Part shown: piece by piece, positions 1 to 9,158 of the stretch | How positions within the stretch are numbered: the stretch's first letter is position 1 | How the letters are laid out: every line of letters begins with the position of its first letter | Origin: an uncultured Alteromonadaceae bacterium | Lineage (GTDB): Bacteria > Pseudomonadota > Gammaproteobacteria > Enterobacterales > Alteromonadaceae | Length of the DNA stretch: 64,000 nucleotides | NCBI GenBank assembly: GCA_947494925.1 | Contig: CANLWS010000014.1 | Span: 119,862-183,861 of the forward strand | Direction: 5' to 3' | Translations under genes and position numbers: made by a program | Notes under the pieces: generated by a model | The model's database searches: none | What the model saw: only the letters and a program-made list of their open reading frames with translations | Told to the model about the DNA's origin: nothing

Positions 1-461
1 GCGCTCGCGGGGCTTTGTTTTTTGTTGCTTAAATCGACTAATCTTGATCCGCTACTGATAGCAAAGTTACAGTCCAATAATTGAAAGCAAAAATAAAAGA
101 ACTAGTTGAGTAATGTAGTGGCGAAACATAAACAATTTCAGGGAGCTTTTCTTGCGTTACTCATCTGTGTTGCTGGTTTTAATTTCATTGATGTGTGGTA
201 AGCCCCTAGCTTTCTAGTGGGTGACAAATTCTATTTGAACCCTTTTTATATTATGAGCTTCTTTTTTGCTCTGGTTTTGATTGCTAAATCAATCACCCTC
301 GTTTGTCCAAATTGTTAGAAAAACCAAGTGATAATGCATTCGTATGCACTTCCTTCAACGTTGATTTTCATTTTCAATTGGTTAACAGAACGTTAATATA
401 ATTGAAATTAGCGGCAATAAAATTGATGCTGCTCAGTATGGTTTAATAAAGGTTAGTCATT
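1..461. other. Intergenic region upstream of the haloperoxidase
   Basis: No convincing gene is visible. The first ~25 bases (a GC-rich run followed by gctttgttttttt) look like the right arm and T-tract of a terminator whose left arm lies outside the window. A GTG-started 27-codon hydrophobic reading frame at 118-201 has no ribosome binding site or recognisable family. Nearer the gene are a LacI-type operator-like palindrome (335-348) and a TATAAT hexamer (397-402) about 60 bases before the start codon, without a good -35 box. Confidence 0.5.
335..348. promoter_or_regulatory. LacI-type operator-like palindrome upstream of haloperoxidase
   Basis: The bases TGCATTCGTATGCA form a 14-bp imperfect palindrome with the central CG typical of LacI-family operators. 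It closely resembles the sites at 9423, 17246 and 22162 in the starch locus (TGAATACGTATKCA). It lies about 115 bases before the haloperoxidase start and just upstream of its likely promoter. If real, it ties the haloperoxidase to the regulon of the LacI protein encoded at 27610-28635. One degenerate site could be chance. Confidence 0.35.
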
Positions 462-2588
462 TTGAAACACAACATTTTGGTCGCTTGCATTGCTACAGTG
501 GCAATTTTCCTTGGCGTATACAGCGCAGCAGCTCAATCACAAGAAACGATTTATAACCCGGAGCATTCGGCCGCCAGAAACTGGAATGAAGCACTACTTT
601 TTGCGATCCGCAAAGATTTTGCCCGGCCCACAGTACATGCCCGAAACTTATATCACACCTCAGCTATGATGTATGACCTGTGGTCTGTATTTGATCAGCA
701 GGCCAGTCCGATATTTCTTGGGGACCGCACGGGTTTAGATGCGTGTGTATTTGACACAACACAAAAAGACAGTTTTATCAGTAACAACTCAGACCTGCAA
801 TCTGCCCGCGAAACCGCAATTAGTTATGCCATGTATCGCTTGCTTTCACATCGTTTTTCACTACCGCCTGCAGTCGTTCGTGCGCAGACGGAATTCGTCG
901 AAATGGCTAATTTCTATCAGGTTGACAGAGAATTTACTTCAACTGATTTAGGCGGCAATAATCCAGCAGCTTTAGGTAATTACATCGCCCAATGTTTGAT
1001 TGAATATGGTTTGCAGGATGGTTCTAACGAAGCAGATTTGTACGCTAACAGCTTCTATGAGCCCGTTAATTTGCCCTTGGAACCAGCACTTCCTGGCAAT
1101 CCCAATATGGCAGATAGTGACAGGTGGCAACCTCTCAAGCTGGATGTATTTATTGATCAGGCGGGTAATGAGACTGATACACCACCATTTTTGGGAGCGG
1201 AGTGGGGCGAAGTTCTGCCATTTGCTTTAACCGAAAACGACCTGAGCATCAATGAACGAGATGGACAGCAGTTTTACGTCTACCATGATCCCGGCTTCCC
1301 TGCCTATCTTCGAGGTGACGATGCCAAACCAGCAGAATATCAGTGGGGTCATGCATTAGTTGCACTTTGGTCATCTCACCTTGATCCTGCAGACGGTGTC
1401 ATGTGGGACATATCACCAGCTTCCATCGGTAACACCAGTGATTTGCCAGAGGACATTGAAGGATTGCGCGATTTTTATCAGGGTATGCAGGGGGGATCAA
1501 CTGATACCGGCTATACTATTAACCCCGCAACCCAAGCACCCTACGAATCTCAAATGGTGCCACGAGGTGACTATGTACGTGTTCTCGCTGAGTTTTGGGC
1601 TGACGGGCCTGATTCCGAAACCCCGCCAGGCCACTGGTTTACCATATTAAATGAAGCCGTTTCTGACCACCCTGATTTTACCCGTCAGTATGCGGGGCAG
1701 GGAGAAGCTGTTAGTGAACTTGAATGGGATGTTAAAGCCTATTTGGTGTTAGGCGGGGCCGTTCATGATTCAGCAATCACCGCTTGGGGAATTAAAGGCT
1801 GGTACGATTACGTCCGGCCTATTTCTGCGATTCGCCATATGACTGAATTTGGGCAAAGTACAGATCCTGCGCTTCCTAATTATCACCAGGATGGACTGCC
1901 GTTGACCCAAGGTTTTATTGAACTTGTCGAGGCAGGGGATGTGTTGGCAGGAGACAATTCTGAACATGTGGGCAAGGTAAAACTGTATGCTTGGCGTGGT
2001 CCGGATGCCGTAAATGACCCGGAAACTGATACCGCTGGGGTAGGTTGGATCCTCGCTGAAAACTGGTGGCCATACCAACGTCCCAGTTTTGTCACACCAC
2101 CTTTTGCAGGTTATGTTTCAGGACATTCGACTTTTTCCAGAGCCGCTTCAGAGGTATTAACTTTGTTAACCGGTGATGAATATTTCCCAGGTGGCATGGG
2201 TGAATTTATAGCAGAAAGGGATAACTTCCTGGTGTTTGAGCAAGGCCCTAGTGTTGATATCAAGCTGCAATGGGCCAAGTTTAAAGATGCTTCGGATCAA
2301 ACAAGTTTGTCCCGGATCTGGGGCGGGATTCATCCGCCTGTCGATGACGTTCCTGGGCGCAGAATAGGGATACAGATTGGCCAAAACGCATTTGCCTTGG
2401 CCGAGCAGTACTTTTCCGGCCAACTGCAAACTTTACCCACGCCTGAACCAGAGCCGCCGACACCAGTTCCTGCTCCAGAGCCCACCCCAACAACATCTGA
2501 GTCATCAGGAGGAGTGGTCAATTTGTTTATCCTGTTTTTGTTATGTGTGTTTTGGGGTTATCGACGAGCTGTGGCCAGCGTTTCATAA
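462..2588 (+). CDS. Vanadium-dependent haloperoxidase (PAP2 superfamily), exported, GlyGly-CTERM-like tail
   Basis: 708 residues. The enzyme family uses vanadate and hydrogen peroxide to oxidise halides or acts as a related PAP2 phosphatase. An N-terminal signal peptide (residues 1-25, ending AAAQS) indicates export. The PAP2/haloperoxidase core is marked by GYVSGHSTFS near residue 550 and LSRIWGGIHPP near 615, which carry the vanadate-contacting Ser-Gly-His, Arg and His residues of the family. A Pro/Glu/Thr-rich linker follows, then SSGGVV, a hydrophobic helix and a basic end (GYRR). This matches the GlyGly-CTERM architecture recognised by rhombosortases, so the protein may be surface-processed. 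The start is TTG, with AAAGG nine bases upstream; no upstream in-frame ATG is seen. It is a single gene, convergent with the CRTAC1-like gene; such haloperoxidases and CRTAC1 proteins are often neighbours. Halide preference and substrate cannot be read from sequence. Confidence 0.85.
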   Translation: MKHNILVACIATVAIFLGVYSAAAQSQETIYNPEHSAARNWNEALLFAIRKDFARPTVHARNLYHTSAMMYDLWSVFDQQASPIFLGDRTGLDACVFDTTQKDSFISNNSDLQSARETAISYAMYRLLSHRFSLPPAVVRAQTEFVEMANFYQVDREFTSTDLGGNNPAALGNYIAQCLIEYGLQDGSNEADLYANSFYEPVNLPLEPALPGNPNMADSDRWQPLKLDVFIDQAGNETDTPPFLGAEWGEVLPFALTENDLSINERDGQQFYVYHDPGFPAYLRGDDAKPAEYQWGHALVALWSSHLDPADGVMWDISPASIGNTSDLPEDIEGLRDFYQGMQGGSTDTGYTINPATQAPYESQMVPRGDYVRVLAEFWADGPDSETPPGHWFTILNEAVSDHPDFTRQYAGQGEAVSELEWDVKAYLVLGGAVHDSAITAWGIKGWYDYVRPISAIRHMTEFGQSTDPALPNYHQDGLPLTQGFIELVEAGDVLAGDNSEHVGKVKLYAWRGPDAVNDPETDTAGVGWILAENWWPYQRPSFVTPPFAGYVSGHSTFSRAASEVLTLLTGDEYFPGGMGEFIAERDNFLVFEQGPSVDIKLQWAKFKDASDQTSLSRIWGGIHPPVDDVPGRRIGIQIGQNAFALAEQYFSGQLQTLPTPEPEPPTPVPAPEPTPTTSESSGGVVNLFILFLLCVFWGYRRAVASVS

Positions 2589-2640
2589 GCAAACATTAGA
2601 TGTGAGCGCTGATGAGTTAACAATCTTTAGCCTGAAACAC

Positions 2641-2677
2641 AGGCCTGAGTCCGGCGGAATACCGAACTCAGGCCTTT
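2641..2677 (+). terminator. Hairpin after the haloperoxidase
   Basis: The inverted repeat AGGCCTGAGT...ACTCAGGCCT has a long stem extended by CCGG/CCG pairing, followed by only a short T run (TTT). It lies between convergent genes ending at 2588 (+) and 2789 (-), so it may stop transcription from both sides. The weak T-tract makes intrinsic termination probable rather than certain. Confidence 0.6.
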
Positions 2678-2788
2678 AAGTTGATTAATCCCAGACTAAT
2701 TTAGATAATCTTCAAAGTTACTAGGTGACTATTCAAGTGAGTTTGTCTTATATTAAAGTTCTATCGTAAGAACCCAGCTGAACAATCA

Positions 2789-4495
2789 TCAATCACTTCG
2801 TTGTATAGTAATAAATTCATTGCTATTGAGGTCGGTCAAAATGCTTTCCTGACCATCAGGCCATACAATTCGAACTTCATCCAATACATCTGATTGGCCT
2901 AAACCAAAGTGCGCTTCGACAGGGTTCTGGGAAACATAATTATTTCCGGACCTTAACTCACGCATTTGAACAGTGTCACCGGAAGTGACATAAATACGCG
3001 CGCCCAATGCTTGTGTATTACTCGATTTTTCTTTTAATCTTATGCTCACAAAATGGTTGTTAGTACCATTATTGCAATATAATTTTGGTGGCTGATTGTA
3101 GTTTGCAATGTATAAATCTACATCCCCATCTCTATCATAATCAAAACAAACTAGTCCTCGACCCATTGCTTTATCATCTATTCCTGCTTGCAAGGAAGAT
3201 TCAATAAAAGTTTTATCTCCATTAGACATAAATAACCGGGAAGGGTCATCACGGAAACGCAAATCAATATTTTCTCCTTCCATGCCATTTACATGAAAAA
3301 TGTCCAGGTTAGCATCATTATCAAAGTCGGCAAAACAGGCAGCCCACCCCCAATAACCGTCTCTTACTCCAGTCGCATCTGTTCTATCGACAAAGGTTCC
3401 ATCACCTTGATTCTCATAAAGGCGGTTCCCGGGTGTCAAAGAGCCAAAATGAGTGACACCATCTTTGAACGTGATTGCGGAGACGAACCAGTCTAGATCA
3501 CCATCATTGTCATAATCACCAACTGCTGATCCCATACCAGCGTTATCACTTATTATTTCTCTGTCAGTATTGTCTGAAAAAGTGCCATCTTTGTTGTTAT
3601 TGAATATGCGTGTTCGGTGGTTATCAGAGACAAGCAAAAGATCTTGCCAACCATCACTATCTATATCAGCAAATGTAGGTGTAAAGGACTTATCCCTTCG
3701 CCCAAATTGCTGCATAGCGGTTTTAATACCCGCCTCCTCACTCACATCTGTAAACGTATTGTCACCGTTATTCTTCCAAAAATAGGCGTAATGATCATTT
3801 ACGACAGCACTCCAATGAGTAATAACAAGATCCATATCACCGTCATTATCATAGTCTCCCCAAGTCGCACCAAAGTTATTGCCAGGCAACACCAGGCCAG
3901 AGGAATCGGTAATATCAAGGAATTTATCATTGCCTCTGTTCAAAAATAATTTAGGTTCGGATCCTCCAACACTTCCAACAAAAAGGTCTAAAAAACCATC
4001 ACCATTTAAATCCCCAAAAGCCGGGCCGCTGCCTCTTGCCAGGAGGTTGGTTTCAGAAAACTCAGCCATATCCACAAATGAGCCATCCCCCGTATTCTTC
4101 AGCAAAAGATTTTCGCGCCCATCTCCTCCTACAGCGTATAAGTCAACCCAACCGTCATTATCAAAGTCGCCTGCGGCAACGCCCCCTGACATGGTTAATA
4201 TGCCGTCGCCATTGGGCATAGAATGAGAAAAATTCAGTCCTGCTAGATCTGTTATGTCTACAAAACTCAAAGCTTCAGATTCTGAATCTGGAGAGTGGCA
4301 TTGGTGATTTCCATTGCCTAAAGCTTTATCAGAACTGACATTAACGGGTACTCCGGTTCGAGGTTGTGGAACAGGCGGAGGCGCTGGTGAATTGGGCGCT
4401 GACGCGTTATCAGCTGCTCCGCCGCCGGAACCGCACCCTACAATAGGAACAGTGACAATGATTGGTAGTAAGAGTTTTAGGGTAAATTTATTCAT
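2789..4495 (-). CDS. CRTAC1-family FG-GAP/ASPIC-UnbV repeat lipoprotein
   Basis: 568 residues. A lipoprotein signal ends at the lipobox IVGC (Cys21), followed by a Gly/Ser/Pro-rich linker, so the protein is probably anchored in the outer membrane. Residues ~75-450 contain repeated calcium-binding-like FG-GAP/VCBS motifs (DFDNDGWVDLYAVGGDG, DYDNDGDMDLVITHW, DFDNDANLDIFHVNG, DYDRDGDVDLYIANY) that predict a beta-propeller. The C-terminus (GARIYVTSGD ... VRIVWPDGQE) is the ASPIC/UnbV domain. The biochemical role of this family is not established. The gene starts 8 bases after the halogenase stop and in the same direction, so the two are probably co-transcribed. It also sits next to the haloperoxidase gene, an association seen for this family elsewhere. 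Confidence 0.85.
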   Translation of the reverse strand: MNKFTLKLLLPIIVTVPIVGCGSGGGAADNASAPNSPAPPPVPQPRTGVPVNVSSDKALGNGNHQCHSPDSESEALSFVDITDLAGLNFSHSMPNGDGILTMSGGVAAGDFDNDGWVDLYAVGGDGRENLLLKNTGDGSFVDMAEFSETNLLARGSGPAFGDLNGDGFLDLFVGSVGGSEPKLFLNRGNDKFLDITDSSGLVLPGNNFGATWGDYDNDGDMDLVITHWSAVVNDHYAYFWKNNGDNTFTDVSEEAGIKTAMQQFGRRDKSFTPTFADIDSDGWQDLLLVSDNHRTRIFNNNKDGTFSDNTDREIISDNAGMGSAVGDYDNDGDLDWFVSAITFKDGVTHFGSLTPGNRLYENQGDGTFVDRTDATGVRDGYWGWAACFADFDNDANLDIFHVNGMEGENIDLRFRDDPSRLFMSNGDKTFIESSLQAGIDDKAMGRGLVCFDYDRDGDVDLYIANYNQPPKLYCNNGTNNHFVSIRLKEKSSNTQALGARIYVTSGDTVQMRELRSGNNYVSQNPVEAHFGLGQSDVLDEVRIVWPDGQESILTDLNSNEFITIQRSD

Positions 4496-4503
4496 ATCAG
4501 GTA

Positions 4504-6021
4504 CTAGTAAAGGTTATCTTCTAAAAATTCACGGTGGTCTTTAAAGTTCAGACCACATCGAATTATGAAATCGTCAATATAATCAAGATCATATTTATGA
4601 GCAGGGTTGTTTTCATCGACTTCTATAAGTTGGTTTGGAAATACACCGTATCCGGCTAAAATACAATGCCATGAAAAAGGCGGGTAGCTATTCTTTGCAC
4701 CGTTTTGGCTTATAGCATCGCTAAGATCTTCACCCGCTACCCAAGCATTGACGATTCTCTTTAGTTGGTCTGATATATTTGGGTTTTCGGAATTCATCTG
4801 CCAATACTCGGTATCGTCTCTTGAACTCAATCGGTAATGCGCAACAATATAGTCTCGTATGCCGTCAAATTTATTATTAATTTCAGCGTTAAATTCTTTC
4901 CGAGAATTCCATTCGCGAAGACTTGGATCATAATGTTCGAGAAACTTCTCTATCGTCTCTTGAACCAATAGCAATGCTGTGGCTTCCAATGGTTCAATAA
5001 AACCCTGAGAAAGACCTACTGCGAGGCAATTCCGATGCCAGTGTTGTTCAACGCGTCCAACTTTCATTTTTAAGTGACGGGCTTCCACTTCAGAATCTAA
5101 TAAGTTGAGTTTTTCGCGCAATTCAATTTCTGCTTGCTCAGCACTGCAATGTGCCGAACTGTATACGTATCCATTCCCTGTCCGGTTTGTCAGTGGTATG
5201 TCCCACGCCCAACCGTACTTAAGTGTAGTGGATATAGTTTGAGAGTTGAGTTTTGTATTGGCAGGAGAGGGGATAGCGACTGCACTATCATTGAACAGAT
5301 TATTTTTAAAACTGACAAATGGAACTTCGAGTTGCTTTTGAATTAATTCTCCACCAAAGCCTGAACAATCTACAAAGAAATCAGCCGATAATTTTTGTCC
5401 GCCGTCTAACACCAAAAATGCGATATCACCATTTGCGTGTTTACCTATGTCAGTGACTTTACCTTCTATATGAGTAACCCCTCTCAGCTTGGCTACACGA
5501 GCTAAATATTGCCCCAAAAGAGTGGCGTCGAAGTGGTAGCCATAACCAATAGGGAAAGGAAAGTTGTCTTCCGGAATAGGTGTCTTGTGATTTTCCGCAA
5601 GATAGGAGGATAAATAAAACCTGTCTGGGTGGCTATCTACCGCCAAACCTTTTCTTCGATAAATGCTATTGTACGCAAGTGCAGGTGCTGAAAAAGCGTC
5701 AATTCTTGATGCGAAGGGATGAAAATAACTTTCAAAACCTACACGCGATGACCAGCCGTTGAATCTGATGCCGTTTTTATAGGTCGCGTTGCAGGAAGGC
5801 ATCCACTCTTTCTCGCTCACTCCAATTTTTTCAAAAAACTCTTTTAGATGAGGCGTCGATCCTTCTCCTACACCAATTGTTCCGATGGAAGGGGACTCTA
5901 CCAAAGTGATATTCACGTTTTTGTTACGCCATTTGGCAACCATCAAATTAGCGGTTATCCAGCCAGCAGTGCCACCACCCAAGATGACGATGTTTGTAAG
6001 TCTGTCTGAGGTATTATTCAT
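4504..6021 (-). CDS. Flavin-dependent tryptophan halogenase family protein
   Basis: 505 residues from the chosen ATG; a longer frame exists, but residues before MNNTSDRL have no family character and would overlap the terminator hairpin. Near the N-terminus is the FAD-binding GGGTAGW motif, then VGEGSTPHL and the segment YKNGIRFNGW carrying the conserved active-site lysine. The diagnostic halogenase motif WxWxIP is present as WAWDIP. The family uses reduced flavin, oxygen and halide to make a halogenating species, and needs a flavin reductase, none of which is visible here. No signal peptide is seen, so it should be cytoplasmic. It lies between a TonB receptor and a CRTAC1-like gene and has no tryptophan or natural-product genes nearby, as in the receptor-associated halogenases common in marine bacteria, whose natural substrates are mostly unknown. 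Confidence 0.85.
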   Translation of the reverse strand: MNNTSDRLTNIVILGGGTAGWITANLMVAKWRNKNVNITLVESPSIGTIGVGEGSTPHLKEFFEKIGVSEKEWMPSCNATYKNGIRFNGWSSRVGFESYFHPFASRIDAFSAPALAYNSIYRRKGLAVDSHPDRFYLSSYLAENHKTPIPEDNFPFPIGYGYHFDATLLGQYLARVAKLRGVTHIEGKVTDIGKHANGDIAFLVLDGGQKLSADFFVDCSGFGGELIQKQLEVPFVSFKNNLFNDSAVAIPSPANTKLNSQTISTTLKYGWAWDIPLTNRTGNGYVYSSAHCSAEQAEIELREKLNLLDSEVEARHLKMKVGRVEQHWHRNCLAVGLSQGFIEPLEATALLLVQETIEKFLEHYDPSLREWNSRKEFNAEINNKFDGIRDYIVAHYRLSSRDDTEYWQMNSENPNISDQLKRIVNAWVAGEDLSDAISQNGAKNSYPPFSWHCILAGYGVFPNQLIEVDENNPAHKYDLDYIDDFIIRCGLNFKDHREFLEDNLY

Positions 6022-6125
6022 AATGCTCGTCGACGAGCTTTTACAGCTGCATTGTTGATTTAAGTAATTGTCTGCAGCCTGCTCGTCATTTTGCAAGCAA
6101 CAGACAATTATAAAATCGTCAAAGT

Positions 6126-6152
6126 GAAAAAGAGCCACACGACTGTGGCTCT
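6126..6152 (-). terminator. Terminator/attenuator between TonB receptor and halogenase
   Basis: Read on the minus strand, AGAGCCACA-GTCG-TGTGGCTCT is a perfect 9-bp stem with a 4-base loop followed directly by TTTTTC. It starts about 20 bases after the receptor stop codon and lies before the halogenase start. Partial read-through would give much receptor and less halogenase/CRTAC1 message from one promoter; alternatively the halogenase has its own promoter in the short remaining gap. Confidence 0.75.
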
Positions 6153-6173
6153 AAAGTATTTCTTAGGTTAAAT

Positions 6174-9158
6174 CTACATGTTGTAGTTAACACCGAAGTA
6201 GATAGTACGTCCAAAGTATTGAATTGTACCAGTACGGTTTGTATCTCCAAAATATGAGATATTCGCTTCGTCAGTCAAATTATCTACTGATATCACAGCT
6301 TGCAAGTTATCAGAGAAATTATAAGACATCTGTGCAGACCAAATGGTTTCCTCTTCGAAGTATGCAGATTGCGCACTACCGATAGCTATTTGTTGACTTA
6401 GATAAGCCGCACGGTGACGTGCACTGACACGTGCATTAAACTTTTCTTCGTAATCGTAGAAAAGAGTTGCACTGTAGACACGTGGAGACAAACCTTCTAT
6501 TGGCGATGGCTCATCAATTTCTCCTGGAACTTGTGACTTCACAGTGATTTCACTTTCAGTATAAGAGAAGTTAATGTTCGCACCTAGACCAGACCAGGCT
6601 CCTGGAAGGAAATTAAAGGTTTGTGTATAAGCAAGCTCAACACCACGGATGTAACCGCCTTCTCCATTATTTTCTGCGTGTGTGTAGTCACCATCTTCAA
6701 AATTGATAGGTACACCTGTTTGAGGATCAAACAGTTGAGGAATTTCTATTCCAATTTGAGCTAAATCGAAGTTCCGCTCGGTAATACTATCCACAAAGTT
6801 TGTTATATCTTTGTTCCAGATGGCAGCTGTAAAAGCACCGTCTGTTTCAGTAAAATAATGCTCATAAGAGAGGTCAAACTGGTTTGCATAGAACGGGCGT
6901 AAGAACGGACTCGTCGCACTATTGTAGTCCAGAAACAAAGCGCCTTCACGTTCATTTACACTAACACCACCGGTAAGAGCCAATGTATCCATGTCTGGGC
7001 GAGCCAATACTTTTGCTGCTGCAAAACGCAACAATTGACTATCGGACAGGCTGAAGGTCAAGTTAAGTGAAGGCAAGTAATCTGTGTACGTAACACCTTC
7101 TACACCGCGAATATAGTTATCAACTACCAATCCATTGTCATCCGCAATTTGCTCACCATTTCCAGGGCCTACATCGATTAAGCCGGTACTCATTTGTTCA
7201 GTTTCTACTGCGCGAATACCTATATTACCGCGTACTGGATAGTCACCCAATTCGGTGTCAATATTTGCTTGAATATAAGCCGCTGTTACATTCTCTTCAA
7301 TGACATTATTTTGAGTAAGTGTCCAAGCATTGTTCCAGTCAGTCCTGGGAGTTTGGTCTACATTAGGGATCCAACTATTTAGTATCTGGTCAACATCCAA
7401 TGCTAGATATTGAGGAAACGCGTTAAAATCGCCACCAACCGTGGAAACTGTCACTTCATCGGCACTTAATTGGTAGGGCTGGAATCGTTCAACTTCAATA
7501 GTATTACCATCAGCATCTTGACCATAGGTAATATATTGGCCGCTTCTTGATGTCTGATCAGAAACCCCGTATACGAAGCGTCCTCGCTCTAAAGAGTACT
7601 CTCGCTTAGAAATCCTGAAACCAGCTTCAATACCGCTAATGTGTTCGTTATCCAACTCATAAGTAAAGTCGACTTTAACTGCATCTGAAGAATTAGATTC
7701 GATTCGTGGATAAGCTTCAGCTGCGACCACCATCATATGATTCAGGTCAGTGAAATCACGATTGAAGCTAACTGTGGGTGATTCAAGACCATCCAATTGA
7801 TACTGCACGACAACGCCATCATCAATAATAGGCGTGTCGAGACTGGAATCTTCGAAATAGGCAAGACGCATAACCCGGTCTTTACTGTCTTCATCACCTT
7901 CGGAGTGGGCAATATCAACTGTCAGCGTCATCGCATCATTGATATCCCATTCGCCTTTTAAACCAAACGAAGAAACTTTACTGTTAGTCGTTGCATCATC
8001 TGCCTGGGTTTGTACTCGAATGCCACCTCGCTGAGAGGTCAAAGCTGGCGGAGCATCGACTGCGTTGTTTGGATCTCGAGAAAATGTACCGCCAATCAAC
8101 GTATCACCTGCCAGAATGGGGTTGCTGAGTACACCAGCATTCGGACTAAGGCCTAGATTTGCGAGTCTCACCGTAGACAAACCATCGACGCGAATACCGC
8201 GGTCAAACTTTTCAGAATCAAATTTTGAATGAAAGCCATCAAACTGAAAGCGCAAATCTTCTCGGGGCTCCCAATTTAGTGCTACAACGAAAGCGTTGCG
8301 AGTGTCTTCACCCCCACGGTCATGTAACTCGAAACCATCTGAAACAAATAGTTGCTTCGGCAGACCGTCGTAGATACCGCCGTGATCAGCTGAAAAGGAG
8401 TTATCAATTGGTGTTGCTCTGTCTGGATCTTGATTGTACTCATCAAATTGCAAACTAATGAATTGATTGGCTATTGTGGGTTGCTTCATGTGGGCAACAC
8501 CGACAGATACACCCACAGTGTCATCCATAAATTTTGCTTGATAGGAAGCTGTCAGGCGCTTACCTAATGTTGTCAGATAATCGGCATCAGCGACGGCGTT
8601 ATTATAATTTCCGTGAGCTGATAAACGAATAGCTTGATCTTCATCATTATCTAAAGCATTGGCTGTTTTTAGTTCTATTGTGCCAGCGACTCCGCCTTCG
8701 ATTAGCGATGCTTTTTGAGACTTGTATACTTGTGCTTGTTTAATTAACTCAGATGGGAATTGGTCAAATTCTACCGAACGACCACCCGAAGAAGAAACTT
8801 GTTCACGACCATTTAACGTAGAGAATACAAAGTTTCCTGATAAACCACGGATATTGAGCTCACTGGATTGTCCATCGCGTCGTACGGATGTAACACCAGG
8901 AAGGCGAGTTAGGGCGTCTGCTATCGATACATCTGGCAAGCCACCAATATCGTCAGCAGAGATTGCATCAACGACAGTATCTGCAAATCTCTTTGTATTG
9001 AGAGACTTGATTATACTTCCTTTAAATCCTTTTACCTCTATTACTTCTACATCGCTGTCATCACTCACCGCTTCTTGAGCGATACCAGATGCAGAATGCA
9101 AAGTTAACCCCGCAGCTAACAGGCTGAGCGTTATCATGCTCGGTTGAAATTTTTTCAT
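6174..9158 (-). CDS. TonB-dependent receptor, probable maltodextrin uptake
   Basis: 994 residues. A signal peptide ends near ASGIAQEA, and a TonB-box-like stretch (VEVIEVKGF) follows. The plug domain begins with RFADTVVDAISADDIGGLPDVSIADALTRLPGV, in the style of the TonB-Xanth-Caul family (TIGR01782 type). The C-terminal beta-barrel ends in an aromatic strand (YFGRTIYFGVNYNM), the usual outer-membrane assembly signal. Receptors of this type import oligosaccharides too large for porins. Substrate is inferred from context: it is transcribed divergently from the starch-binding lipoprotein over a shared region with a LacI-type operator, and the locus encodes GH13, GH31 and GH97 enzymes. The downstream halogenase is separated by a terminator-like hairpin. 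Confidence 0.85.
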   Translation of the reverse strand: MKKFQPSMITLSLLAAGLTLHSASGIAQEAVSDDSDVEVIEVKGFKGSIIKSLNTKRFADTVVDAISADDIGGLPDVSIADALTRLPGVTSVRRDGQSSELNIRGLSGNFVFSTLNGREQVSSSGGRSVEFDQFPSELIKQAQVYKSQKASLIEGGVAGTIELKTANALDNDEDQAIRLSAHGNYNNAVADADYLTTLGKRLTASYQAKFMDDTVGVSVGVAHMKQPTIANQFISLQFDEYNQDPDRATPIDNSFSADHGGIYDGLPKQLFVSDGFELHDRGGEDTRNAFVVALNWEPREDLRFQFDGFHSKFDSEKFDRGIRVDGLSTVRLANLGLSPNAGVLSNPILAGDTLIGGTFSRDPNNAVDAPPALTSQRGGIRVQTQADDATTNSKVSSFGLKGEWDINDAMTLTVDIAHSEGDEDSKDRVMRLAYFEDSSLDTPIIDDGVVVQYQLDGLESPTVSFNRDFTDLNHMMVVAAEAYPRIESNSSDAVKVDFTYELDNEHISGIEAGFRISKREYSLERGRFVYGVSDQTSRSGQYITYGQDADGNTIEVERFQPYQLSADEVTVSTVGGDFNAFPQYLALDVDQILNSWIPNVDQTPRTDWNNAWTLTQNNVIEENVTAAYIQANIDTELGDYPVRGNIGIRAVETEQMSTGLIDVGPGNGEQIADDNGLVVDNYIRGVEGVTYTDYLPSLNLTFSLSDSQLLRFAAAKVLARPDMDTLALTGGVSVNEREGALFLDYNSATSPFLRPFYANQFDLSYEHYFTETDGAFTAAIWNKDITNFVDSITERNFDLAQIGIEIPQLFDPQTGVPINFEDGDYTHAENNGEGGYIRGVELAYTQTFNFLPGAWSGLGANINFSYTESEITVKSQVPGEIDEPSPIEGLSPRVYSATLFYDYEEKFNARVSARHRAAYLSQQIAIGSAQSAYFEEETIWSAQMSYNFSDNLQAVISVDNLTDEANISYFGDTNRTGTIQYFGRTIYFGVNYNM

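Noticed and set aside
118..201. 27-codon hydrophobic frame with GTG start
   Set aside because: No ribosome binding site, family or context; likely chance in AT-rich DNA.
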